This document shows, piece by piece, positions 36,275 through 47,377 of a stretch of DNA of 64,000 nt (positions within the stretch are counted from its first letter, which is position 1; each line of letters begins with the position of its first letter). Made by a program: the position numbers and the translations under genes. The notes under the pieces were generated by a model. The model saw nothing but the letters and a program-made list of their open reading frames with translations, had not been told where the DNA came from and did no database searches. The DNA lies in the NCBI GenBank assembly GCA_963693315.1, contig OY856188.1, positions 186,717,487 to 186,781,486 on the forward strand, written 5' to 3'. Origin of the DNA: Diogma glabrata. Lineage: Eukaryota; Arthropoda; Insecta; Diptera; Cylindrotomidae.

Positions 36275-37092
36275 GTTTGTATAATTTTTGTTTTACCATA
36301 AACCAATACATGTATAAAATATTTAATTATCGTTTTAAAAGACAAATATTTTGTTTTCGGGTAACCTCGGTATAAAAATTAACGAATTAAGTACGACTAA
36401 CATCTTTTTTTTGAAAAAGTGATGGTTTTGTTTAATTCGTACACAAGTGTTTACATATTTTATTCTTTGGTCTGTTTTTCAATCTTTTAAAAAAGTTGTA
36501 TCTGCATTGTACGGAGGGCTTTAATAATACCATACATATATATGGAAGGAAAGGATGAAAGAAATATTTATACAGCACGTCTACATAATATCAATTGTAA
36601 GACAGTAATATGCTAGCTATAATGTTTTTGATGTAGCAAGGAATTTTGTGTGACCTTCCGAGAAACTAAATAAAATCGTATACAGCTTCATTCAATTTTG
36701 ATTCTACAATTTAATCTATTTCTAATGATAAGCAATATTGTGGAAAATGATAAAACAAGTTGTAGTGTGAATTTAAAGCCTAGAAGATAATTGTGAAAAC
36801 TTATAAGCAGAACTTATAAATAGAAATATGGTGTGTTATTATCAACCACGTTTTATACTGGATATCAAATCTACTGTGTATAGCTAGAGCTGTATAACTG
36901 TAAGGAATACTATGCGTACTGAGACTATGGACATTGGTATAAAATTTGTAATTTGATTGGTTTCCAAATTACAATCAAATAAAATTCAATTTACTTACAC
37001 ACAAAAATTAATGAAACTTAATATCGACACATTAATTAGTTTACAAAATAATTCATGTGTCGTCAATTAGTTCATTTACCTTATAGACTAAG

Positions 37093-37641
37093 AGCCCGCG
37101 ACGGCCAGACCTTCGTTATTTTATAAAAGCTGAAAGTTTCTCTTCGCATACCCCCTACTCAGGTAGGAACGATTAGCGACATATGAAGTTTGGATCATGG
37201 TAGCTTTGGCAGGGAGCAGATAACAAAGGGGCCTCCAAAGTTTCGTGAAAGTATAAAAGGTAATATTTATATATATTCTTCGGGATAATATTAGAAGTCA
37301 CGTCACCCATTGCCAGACACTTAGTATCGTGGCAACCCTCTGCCAGGCACCCTTAAACTTTATTAATTTGTTAAAGTTTAAGGGTGTCTGGCAGGGGGTT
37401 ACCACGATACTAAGTGTCTGGCAATGGGGGACGTGACTTCTAATACTATCCCGAAGAATATATAAAAAAATTACCTTTTATACTTTCACGAAACTTTGGA
37501 GGCCCCTTTGTTACCTGCTCCCTGCCAAAGCTACCATGATCCAATCTTCATATGTCGCTAATCGTTTTTACCTGAGTAGGGGGTATGCGCAGAGAAACTT
37601 TCAGCTTTTATAAAATAACGAAGGTCTGGCCGTCGCGGGCT
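37093..37641. repeat. 549-bp near-perfect palindrome, copy 2
   Basis: Same structure as copy 1 at offset 4995, arms 37093-37361 and 37373-37641. One outer base pair that mismatches in copy 1 (near 32097) pairs in copy 2 (AAGAGCCCGCG / CGCGGGCTCTT), so copy 2 is slightly closer to the ancestral palindrome. Confidence 0.9.
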
Positions 37642-37785
37642 CTTGCTCTATTAGTTTTGTGTAATAAATTTGCAATGTAATATAATACAAATTTTTACTT
37701 CCATCTAATTTTATAGATCGTAGAATGTTAACCAATTTTCATTAAACAAATAGATTTGAGCTAAATTTTGAAAACGGTTTTTATA

Positions 37786-37941
37786 ATGTTGAGAAGTAAT
37801 CCAATTAAAAGAAAGGAGAAATGTGACGACTGGAAAGAAGATGGATTGGAAAGATTTTCCATGCGGCACATGATGGCAGTTCTTTACGAGGATGAAGTTG
37901 CCCGGAACGAGCGAAGCGAGTGGAGGAAATTGTCCGAGTGA
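37786..37941 (+). CDS. Unrecognised 51-aa open frame, copy 2
   Basis: Identical counterpart of the frame at 32791-32946 in the second duplication copy. Same caveats. Confidence 0.2.
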   Translation: MLRSNPIKRKEKCDDWKEDGLERFSMRHMMAVLYEDEVARNERSEWRKLSE

Positions 37942-38399
37942 AGAGCTGCCATCATCCTATGCGAATACAAGATGCAATTTTCTCCACGACTGCAAAATAT
38001 TTCGATTAGATTCCAGTTTGCCTGCTAAAGTTTTTATCACCATATTGAAATACATCATAGATAGCATAGAAAAACAAACCGATTGACATAACGGAAAATG
38101 TTAAATGTTTTATTTTATATTTTATATATGTATTGTTCTCGTTTAAACCTTTTGATATTACACCAACAAATTAAGTTTTTATTTTGTTAGGGGAATATTT
38201 AATAAACTATAGAACTGTTGTAGAATGTAACGATTGCGTCATATTCTACATCAAGTGAGAGAATGTATAAAATTAAAATGGAAGACATACACATGGAAAG
38301 CATATATTCTTTAGTAGTCGTGGATAAAATCTATTCTTTTCTTTCAAATCTATTCTTTTCTTCAAACAATGTGACGTTGGAATATTGTTTGAACGTTTG

Positions 38400-41269
38400 A
38401 AATATTATATATTGGAGATTGAGGTTGACCACAATTTTATTTTATATCTGATTGCGTTTATGTAGAACCGTAACATTAGAATCGTAACCTCAGCCTCTAA
38501 ATCTCTCCTGCAATTGTTGAACTCAAAATATTTTTCTTTCTTCTATTTCTAATACTGTTTAGAATTACTTCCTGTCTCTTTCTAAGTCCATTGGCCATCA
38601 CTTTATTCCTTATCACCTCATCTTGATGAGTTCAAATTCTGATTACTTTTAACGTTCTCCTTCTCTTTTCGTTTTGAGTTTTTCATCCCTGCGTATCCCC
38701 GAACCATTCCCATTTTCATGTTTTCAGCTACGATTCGTTCCCGTTTGACGCCCTTTGAACCCCTTCATTTAAGTTGTTCACAATATCTACTTTGTTATGC
38801 ATTCGAACTTGTTTCCTGTTTTACTTTTGGCGTTTGTTTCAACGTCTACCTCAGTTGACATCTCTTTTCCTCATCTGTTTGGTTCCTCATCTGTTTGGAT
38901 GATGGTTCTGGATTTGCCTCTGTACTACATAGTTATTCTTCGCTGCCAATATCTATGGACTCTGTTTCATTCAACAGTAGTGGCATTTCAACACTTTTAA
39001 CCTTCAGGGTCCCACATCCGAAATCGAAAACGGATCCATTCGCGTTCATGAAGTTCATCCTCAAAACGACTTCATCCATGTTGTTATTGTAGTAGTGTCG
39101 GGTGTGGTACCAACCTTCCGACACCATGTCCAGGTTCAGGAACTCTGCTTCTGGTTGGATGAATTTTCATGACATTTGAATAAGTGGTCTAGTTCCTTAT
39201 AATTTTATCCATAATGTTTGCCACTAGCACCTCTTCTTGATAGTTATTCCCTATCTTTATTTCAGCGATTTTTTAAAAATACTACTTCGGTGCATTTTTC
39301 AGTTACTGTTTGGAGCTCCATTCCATCTGATAATTACAAAACGCACCCAATCAAACCTTTACGAACGAAAGTTCAAGCTGAACCTGTATTCAGTGTCATG
39401 AACCAACTTTTACCTTGATATCCAAACTATCACCATTTACTGCCATTCTTGAAACTGAGATGCAGGCTACATTCTCCTCACTTCTTGGCTTTGCAGTTTT
39501 ACCTGCAACGGGTTGCCTTATTAAATAGGAGATGAAGATGTGTCACACTTCCTATTCCAGCAGTCCTGTGAGATATGGCCGGATTTTTTACATATCCAAA
39601 GCAAGAGTGTCCTACTGCCGCTCCTGAACCCTACGGGCTCCTTTTCTTCGGCTCCTCTACTCTTCACAGAAGACGATGATCTCTCTGTTTCTTTATTTTT
39701 AATGCACTCCTGTGCCATGTGACTCTTCTTCACATACCGAGCATCTTATGTCGCTTCCATCTCTGTGTGCCAATATTTCATCTCTGATATTCTTCCTTAC
39801 ATCCCTTTTCTGCATCCAACAGATAGCATACAGATTCTCTGTGCCATCTCTGTGCTATCTCCACAACCGAGGCATATTCTTGAAAGGTTTTCTCCTTACC
39901 GATACATTTTGTGCTCCCCACCATATTTTCGCTCCAATGCATTCATTACTTTGCCATAACTTTTGCGATCGTTGTTTAGCACCGCCTGTAATGTTTCAGC
40001 TGCTTCTCCCTTATGTTCAATTATCAATGCAGCTAAAGGATTTTCAATGTTCCTAACCTTTTGCTCTAACACTATCTCAAACTGGAATTTGAATATGCCG
40101 AAAGAAGTGGTACCGTCATATGATGGTGAGTTTAATTTAATTTTCTCTACTTGTTGTACCACCTGTGAAGTAACTTTAGCCGTTTCAACATCTATCAGTC
40201 TTTCCTTGAAATTATCTGCTTTCGAAAGTACATACTTTCTTGTCTTCATCAATTACTATTTCCTCTAACTTTTTCACTTTGTTTACTTCTTATGTGTAAC
40301 GCGGTAGATATTTCGAGAAGTTTCTTGTCCATTACTTGCTTGACTTCCTCACGATTAACAGCTATTTGTTGACTGATGCTAATGCTGATTTCGTCCTTGA
40401 TAGAAGTCATACGTTGATTGATGGATGTTAAGACTTATATCTCTTTTTCATTTTGTTGTTTCTGCAACAAAACTTTTCTCCTCATCAGCTGCCATTCAAT
40501 CAGAACTTCTTGTAACTATTCATAACTGGGGAAGTTTCCACAAATATTCCATTGACTTCCATAGCTTCTCGAAGCCGTAGAATCAATTCACTTTCATTTC
40601 GGCTTGATGACAATCTACGTTGTTCCTTCTTTAGCACAGGAGCTATTAATTCACTTCAATTAAGAAAACTATTATTCACACATTACTAATCCGCCGATGT
40701 CACCAATGTCACCTTTCCCAACCTTATTCGAGACGTTATTCCCAAATCAGTTCCTGGATTTGATCACTGATTAGTATAAACAAAAATACCAGATTTTATA
40801 AAGTACTCCACAACTTTATTGTTTCATAACAAACAACTGGAAAACAATGCTTCAACAATATAAAAACTTCAACTGTAAATTTTGAAATTGCCAGTCCACT
40901 GCCTCCACAAAAATACACAAAATTTCTCTTAAATAACACTTAAAACTTTATTCACAATTAAATTTTATTTAATATAATCACATTCCACTTAAACTATTAA
41001 CACTATCGCACTCTAATTTAATTTATAATTTTACACTATCGCAGTCTAATTTAAAAAGAAAGTCTCATTTCGTATAAAGAATTCCTTATATATAATTCTG
41101 CTTAATTTCTCAAATATTCTTATAGGTAAATCTAAAATGTCTATACAAAGAGAACTCGAGAAATTTATTTAACGTCTTTTTATCGTTGATATTGAATAGG
41201 GGAAACTGAGGTTGAACACAATTTTGTTTTGTATTTCATTGTGATAATCACAATTGTAGAATCGTAACA
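38400..41269 (-). mobile_element. Internally deleted gypsy element, copy 2
   Basis: Duplicate of the element at 33405-36274 at offset 4995: 5' LTR 41269-40707, gag pieces 40252-39896 and 39733-39521, protease-like piece 39127-38933, partial 3' LTR ending at 38475. Because it was copied with its flanks, it did not arise by a separate transposition. Confidence 0.7.
39521..40252 (-). pseudogene. Gypsy gag remnant, copy 2
   Basis: Same two frames as in copy 1 (40252-39896 and 39733-39521), including the zinc knuckle lacking its first Cys. Confidence 0.65.
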
Positions 41270-42161
41270 GTTTGTATAATTTTTGTTTTACCATAAACCA
41301 ATACATGTATAAAATATTTAATTATCGTTTTAAAAGACAAATATTTTGTTTTCGGGTAACCTCGGTATAAAAATTAACGAATTAAGTACGACTAACATCT
41401 TTTTTTTGAAAAAGTGATGGTTTTGTTTAATTCGTACACAAGTGTTTACATATTTTATTCTTTGGTCTGTTTTTCAATCTTTTAAAAAAGTTGTATCTGC
41501 ATTGTACGGAGGGCTTTAATAATACCATACATATATATGGAAGGAAAGGATGAAAGAAATATTTATACAGCACGTCTACATAATATCAATTGTAAGACAG
41601 TAATATGCTACCTATAATGTTTTTGATGTAGCAAGGAATTTTGTGTGACCTTCCGAGAAACTAAATAAAATCGTATACAGCTTCATTCAATTTTGATTCT
41701 ACAATTTAATCTATATCTAATGATAAGCAATATTGTGGAAAATGATAAAACAAGTTGTAGTGTGAATTTAAAGCCTAGAAGATAATTGTGAAAACTTATA
41801 AGCAGAACTTATAAATAGAAATATGGTGTGTTATTATCAACCACGTTTTATACTGGATATCAAATCTACTGTGTATAGCTAGAGCTGTATAACTGTAAGG
41901 AATACTATGCGTACTGAGACTATGCGTACTGAGTTGATGAGAGAATCAATAAAGTTCTTGTATACTTAATAAAATTTGGTGGGTACTCACAATATGGTGA
42001 TTGAGCCTGAAGTAGATTGGAAAATCATGGGTAACAAATCGAGATAAAGATCAATTCAAAAAAAATTTCTTAAAATATCGTGTGAATTTCAAATAAAGAA
42101 AAATGGTATTAAACTGGGCTCGCATGTATTGGGAAAAATTTAATTCTGTATTGGACAAAGT

Positions 42162-43979
42162 TTATGAAATATTGATTTCTATAATGATTTTACCTAATGA
42201 AGTTAAAGTTGCTTTGCTTGCGGATTTGTCCAGTTTTACTCTTTCTGCTACTTTGACCAAAACACCATCAATTAACATATATTCCGAGGTGTTAGGACCT
42301 CTTTTATATACTCTCTCTCCATTCGCGTTAAGATAATAACGTCCATGTTCATCTTCATGCATTTGTTTTGTATACACTTTCTCACCAGATGCATCTATAT
42401 AATATTCTCCATCGTCATCAAAATACAATTTTCGTTCTTCTGCTATTTTTTGCCACGTTCCATCTTCAAGTCGTACATACTGCGATGCATTGGAATGTCT
42501 TTGATATATCCTAATGCCATCAGACATAAAATATCGTCCAAACTCATCTGTTTGATATTGTGGCCGTTTCATTGATCTTTCAATCATTTCTAAATTTTCT
42601 TCGTAAGTACGATTGAGATCTCTGATTTTCGCTTCAATTTGTAAAAGTGCCGATGGACTTGCACCAATTTTCATGTTTTCCAACTCTTCCAGCTCTTGAC
42701 GATGTTTTTCGATTAAGTCGTTTTTTGATTGTTCTAAATGTTTCGCAAATTCTTTTGCTATTCTTCCTAGTTCATCAGCTTGAACTGTTAAAGATGTTAG
42801 TATACTAGCACATTCTTCTTTAGTTATTTTAATTTCATTATCAATTTGCTCAAGCAAATTTTTTCTTTCTTCCTCGGTTAAATTCGGATCGTTTAATACC
42901 TGCAAACGACGTGCTTGTTGGCCAGCAATTCGATTTTGAAATTGATTATAAATGTTACGTATCTCATCGTTAATTTCCAGTATTAATTGTTCTAGTTCAA
43001 GTAGCTTTCGTAATTCTCCAAACATTTCACATTTCTTTTTAGATAATCGTTCTTCAGCCAACAGTTTTTGTTCGGTCAGCTTATTTGCTTGTTGTTGCAT
43101 TTCTTCGATTGTTGTTTCAAGCGCTTGAATCGAACGTATTCGGAGTTTTAAATCCTTTTCTTTCGTTTCAATAATTTCTTTAACTCGTTTTTTCTGCACC
43201 TTCGGGTCAGTTTCGTCGGCAAATAGTTCATGTTTTAATTCTATAATTTCAGATTCTTTTATTTCAAGACATTCTTTTTGCTTTTTCAACTCATCGTTTA
43301 AACGATTTTGTATTATTTCGGTGTTGATTTCAGCATCTTCGAAATTTTGATCTGAGCTGCTGAGCGACATAATTTCTATCGTATTTTGATACCTTTTAAT
43401 ACCCTTCAAACTTAAACTTTCTAGTTTTTGAATCAATCGATTATAGTACCTGGTGTAAAAACTTTTTATTGTTTTTCTGATTAAACTTTTTCTCAAATTA
43501 ACTTGATTTTTTAAGAAATGTTGATAATCTAGCTTAACATCTTCTATAAATGTTTCAATATCATAAACCGTATATATCCTATAGACGTTTTTTAATAATT
43601 CTTTAATATTGTTAGTGAAATTATTGATATATTCTACTGTATAAGCAATGGCTTTGTCTAACTCCTCTAGAATCAAATCATATAACTCAGTTGGTGATAG
43701 TTTTTCCCTTAAATTATATTTCTCATTCAGCAGTTGTAACGTCTTATATTTTGCATTCGTTAAATATTCGATACTATTTCCAGCTTGGTTGTAGTTATTA
43801 AATTTTACGATAGTTATTGAATCATGTGCCGCTTGACTAATTTCTTCAAATTCTTGATACAAGTGCAAAAACTTTAAGTAACCTAAATTGCCTTCAAGTT
43901 TTGCAAAGTTTTTGTATTTTAAATGTAATTTTAGGTAAATGGTTTGTAATGAATTTATTTGTAATTTTGTGTCGTTCAT
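42162..43979 (-). CDS. Coiled-coil protein with C-terminal GRYY repeats (full copy)
   Basis: 605 codons in one frame from a clear ATG. Residues about 200-460 are a long Glu/Lys/Gln-rich coiled coil (for example KQKECLEIKESEIIELKHEL). The C-terminus (about 475-580) carries three related units, FGRYFMSDGIRIY, GEYYIDASGEKVY and HGRYYLNANGERVY, each followed by a linker such as GPNTSEYMLIDGVLVKV. I recognise no named family. Coiled coil plus such repeats recalls uncharacterised insect cytoskeletal or flagellar proteins, which is inference. A possible 47-bp intron (donor after TTCATTAG, acceptor CCAATACAG) would give an alternative C-terminus ending near 42060. A second, truncated copy follows at 45662-47377. 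Confidence 0.8.
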   Translation of the reverse strand: MNDTKLQINSLQTIYLKLHLKYKNFAKLEGNLGYLKFLHLYQEFEEISQAAHDSITIVKFNNYNQAGNSIEYLTNAKYKTLQLLNEKYNLREKLSPTELYDLILEELDKAIAYTVEYINNFTNNIKELLKNVYRIYTVYDIETFIEDVKLDYQHFLKNQVNLRKSLIRKTIKSFYTRYYNRLIQKLESLSLKGIKRYQNTIEIMSLSSSDQNFEDAEINTEIIQNRLNDELKKQKECLEIKESEIIELKHELFADETDPKVQKKRVKEIIETKEKDLKLRIRSIQALETTIEEMQQQANKLTEQKLLAEERLSKKKCEMFGELRKLLELEQLILEINDEIRNIYNQFQNRIAGQQARRLQVLNDPNLTEEERKNLLEQIDNEIKITKEECASILTSLTVQADELGRIAKEFAKHLEQSKNDLIEKHRQELEELENMKIGASPSALLQIEAKIRDLNRTYEENLEMIERSMKRPQYQTDEFGRYFMSDGIRIYQRHSNASQYVRLEDGTWQKIAEERKLYFDDDGEYYIDASGEKVYTKQMHEDEHGRYYLNANGERVYKRGPNTSEYMLIDGVLVKVAERVKLDKSASKATLTSLGKIIIEINIS

Positions 43980-44140
43980 TAAAATTAGAACGTCTTAAAT
44001 TAATAAATAATTTAATAAATAAAACGTCTTTAAAATTCTGTCGTTGTAAACAATATATTTAAATAATTAAATTTGTTTATTCAAAGCACGGTTGACTTAA
44101 TTTATTTATAATTTTATACAATACTTCAGTATAGATTAAT

Positions 44141-44248
44141 GCTGGGTTTTAACATGTGAACTTAGAACTGTGACGTTTTTTATTAACCAATTGGTTGATT
44201 GGCTAATAACACCATCCGCAGTCCACAGTTTGCATGTTAAAACCCAGC
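44141..44248. mobile_element. 108-bp MITE, copy A
   Basis: GCTGGGTTTTAACATG and its inverse CATGTTAAAACCCAGC form the ends. The interior is also partly self-complementary (ACCAATTGGTTGATTGG). It lies about 160 bp upstream of the coiled-coil gene ATG. Confidence 0.75.
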
Positions 44249-45010
44249 CTTACACTTCCTAGACAACATTTCACAATTTTAATTCAATCTGTTTGCCTTT
44301 CAAATCAAGCCTATTCAAAACAAATCGTTTATTTTAAAAAATCAATTCAACCGATACATTACACGATGCATTCAACCGATTATAACCAATACATATTCAA
44401 ATGTGTTTTAATCTTGATTTAGAATAGGTACGTCATCTAAAGATGAAATGTATTAAATGTTAATCAATTGGTGTTGCATCCAACGATATTCACTATACGG
44501 ATGTTCTGCACTTTCACCAACCTTGTTTTTTTATACATAGATTAGAAGATTAGAAAGGAATGGACAGGTTGCGGAAGGCGGAAACTTGTCCTCAGACGCA
44601 GGCTCTACGGTCCATAGTGCCGTTATTTTATACATAAATGATTTACTTTGCTCTACAGTATACCCACTCCACAGTTTAATAGTATAATAATAGTGTATTC
44701 CAAAAAATTGTAACCGTCAAAACGTAAAATGTTAAAGACAATTTCATGCGATTGTAAAAAATGTACAACATCAAAATCACTCAAAATTTAGATTTAATTT
44801 TAAGTTAATAAATTTTGGTTAAAATAGTTTTCGATTGATAACATTTTATATTCAAATTTGAAATACGGTAGCCGTATTCTATATGTAAATATTATTTTAT
44901 TTTATTTTTATTTTATTTTATTCAAAAAAATAAGGATAAAGCATAGCTTATATATCCTAAAAGGTGCAATTAACATTTATTCATAAATATCACATATTAA
45001 TGTTACATAA

Positions 45011-45676
45011 CTAAAAATAATTTTTAACATATTCGAACACCACAGATTTAAATTTAATAAATGGTTTGACATTTCTTACCTCAACAGGAACTCTATTCCA
45101 AATACTGAACGAAGTGAAAAGAGGTGACTTATAATAGACATTGGTATAACTGACCGGCAGTAATATATTGCCATTCCGAATCGTACCGACCTTGATTTTC
45201 TCATATAAGTATAATGGAACCCGATTGTTCATAATTTTGTAAAGACATAATAACGCTCTAAAATAAAAGAACTGCATCATCGTGCAGCCGAAGAATTCGA
45301 GAAATAAGGCAGAAATGGGATCATACTTTCTCAGTCGATTCACATATCTCACAATATTATTTAAAGTAACCTGCATAATATCTCTAGAGAGTCACAACTT
45401 ATATAGACAAATTCACAATATAAAATGTGGGGTATTACTTACGTTTTTGCTAACAATGTTCTGATAGTTTTGGGGCAAATACTCTTGTGAAGTTTTAAGC
45501 CATATAATATTGAATTGATTTTGTTACATACGTTGACAACTTGGGAGTCCCACGTGTATTTGCTGTTTATACAGATTCCAAGGTTGTTAATAGCATTCAG
45601 AAACGGAATTTTCACATTATTAATATATATCCGGTACAATTCAAGAACATTTACAAGAACATTACCGTTCTTTTCG
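45011..45676 (-). pseudogene. CR1/L2-like LINE ORF2 3' end, duplicated fragment
   Basis: The frame 45376-45011 (FRALLCLYKIMNN...FTSFSIWNRVPVEVR) and the upstream piece 45650-45439 (LGICINSKYTWDSQV, KINSILYGLKLHKS) match the C-terminus of CR1/L2/jockey-group ORF2. It ends abruptly at the duplication breakpoint (45676), lacking the RT core. The DNA between the gene and the LINE (44249-45010) includes a TTTTATTTTA-rich stretch and nothing else recognised. Confidence 0.65.
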
Positions 45677-47377
45677 TTCTTCCGAGGTGTTAGGACCTCT
45701 TTTATATACTCTCTCTCCATTCGCGTTAAGATAATAACGTCCATGTTCATCTTCATGCATTTGTTTTGTATACACTTTCTCACCAGATGCATCTATATAA
45801 TATTCTCCATCGTCATCAAAATACAATTTTCGTTCTTCTGCTATTTTTTGCCACGTTCCATCTTCAAGTCGTACATACTGCGATGCATTGGAATGTCTTT
45901 GATATATCCTAATGCCATCAGACATAAAATATCGTCCAAACTCATCTGTTTGATATTGTGGCCGTTTCATTGATCTTTCAATCATTTCTAAATTTTCTTC
46001 GTAAGTACGATTGAGATCTCTGATTTTCGCTTCAATTTGTAAAAGTGCCGATGGACTTGCACCAATTTTCATGTTTTCCAACTCTTCCAGCTCTTGACGA
46101 TGTTTTTCGATTAAGTCGTTTTTTGATTGTTCTAAATGTTTCGCAAATTCTTTTGCTATTCTTCCTAGTTCATCAGCTTGAACTGTTAAAGATGTTAGTA
46201 TACTAGCACATTCTTCTTTAGTTATTTTAATTTCATTATCAATTTGCTCAAGCAAATTTTTTCTTTCTTCCTCGGTTAAATTCGGATCGTTTAATACCTG
46301 CAAACGACGTGCTTGTTGGCCAGCAATTCGATTTTGAAATTGATTATAAATGTTACGTATCTCATCGTTAATTTCCAGTATTAATTGTTCTAGTTCAAGT
46401 AGCTTTCGTAATTCTCCAAACATTTCACATTTCTTTTTAGATAATCGTTCTTCAGCCAACAGTTTTTGTTCGGTCAGCTTATTTGCTTGTTGTTGCATTT
46501 CTTCGATTGTTGTTTCAAGCGCTTGAATCGAACGTATTCGGAGTTTTAAATCCTTTTCTTTCGTTTCAATAATTTCTTTAACTCGTTTTTTCTGCACCTT
46601 CGGGTCAGTTTCGTCGGCAAATAGTTCATGTTTTAATTCTATAATTTCAGATTCTTTTATTTCAAGACATTCTTTTTGCTTTTTCAACTCATCGTTTAAA
46701 CGATTTTGTATTATTTCGGTGTTGATTTCAGCATCTTCGAAATTTTGATCTGAGCTGCTGAGCGACATAATTTCTATCGTATTTTGATACCTTTTAATAC
46801 CCTTCAAACTTAAACTTTCTAGTTTTTGAATCAATCGATTATAGTACCTGGTGTAAAAACTTTTTATTGTTTTTCTGATTAAACTTTTTCTCAAATTAAC
46901 TTGATTTTTTAAGAAATGTTGATAATCTAGCTTAACATCTTCTATAAATGTTTCAATATCATAAACCGTATATATCCTATAGACGTTTTTTAATAATTCT
47001 TTAATATTGTTAGTGAAATTATTGATATATTCTACTGTATAAGCAATGGCTTTGTCTAACTCCTCTAGAATCAAATCATATAACTCAGTTGGTGATAGTT
47101 TTTCCCTTAAATTATATTTCTCATTCAGCAGTTGTAACGTCTTATATTTTGCATTCGTTAAATATTCGATACTATTTCCAGCTTGGTTGTAGTTATTAAA
47201 TTTTACGATAGTTATTGAATCATGTGCCGCTTGACTAATTTCTTCAAATTCTTGATACAAGTGCAAAAACTTTAAGTAACCTAAATTGCCTTCAAGTTTT
47301 GCAAAGTTTTTGTATTTTAAATGTAATTTTAGGTAAATGGTTTGTAATGAATTTATTTGTAATTTTGTGTCGTTCAT
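45662..47377 (-). pseudogene. Coiled-coil GRYY-repeat gene, 3'-truncated copy
   Basis: 571 codons. The first 566 match the full copy at 42162-43979, then the duplication breakpoint replaces the last residues with ERKER read from LINE DNA. It lost the final linker and the C-terminal ~39 residues, though all three tyrosine-rich units remain. The same 5' flank was copied (at least 1.7 kb), so it may be transcribed. It could be a young partial duplicate or an assembly artefact. Confidence 0.8.

Larger units (their letters stand above)
31945..36929. repeat. 4985-bp tandem duplication, copy 1
   Basis: Every base from 31945 to 36929 has a counterpart 4995 bp downstream. I counted about a dozen differences by eye (for example near 32097, 32311, 32335, 33927, 34033, 35688, 36615), so identity is about 99.7%. 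Ten unrelated bases separate the copies. The unit holds a giant palindrome, a 51-codon frame and an internally deleted gypsy element. Confidence 0.95.
36940..41924. repeat. 4985-bp tandem duplication, copy 2
   Basis: Second copy at a constant offset of 4995 bp from copy 1. It ends in GTACTGAGACTATG, after which a further TGCGTACTGAG partial echo continues into unique DNA. Nothing recognisable lies at 41925-42100. Confidence 0.95.
42282..45676. repeat. 3395-bp tandem duplication, copy A
   Basis: Begins inside the 3' part of the coiled-coil gene and ends inside a LINE RT. Identical by eye to 45680-49074 at an offset of 3398 bp; I saw no difference. Three bases (45677-45679) separate the copies. 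Confidence 0.95.

Noticed and set aside
44487..44650. GC-richer patch near 44550-44620 as a tRNA
   Set aside because: No cloverleaf, A box or B box could be drawn.
45439..45792. 117-codon minus-strand frame across the duplication junction
   Set aside because: Its N-terminal half is an out-of-frame reading of the coiled-coil gene; only the C-terminal LINE part is meaningful.
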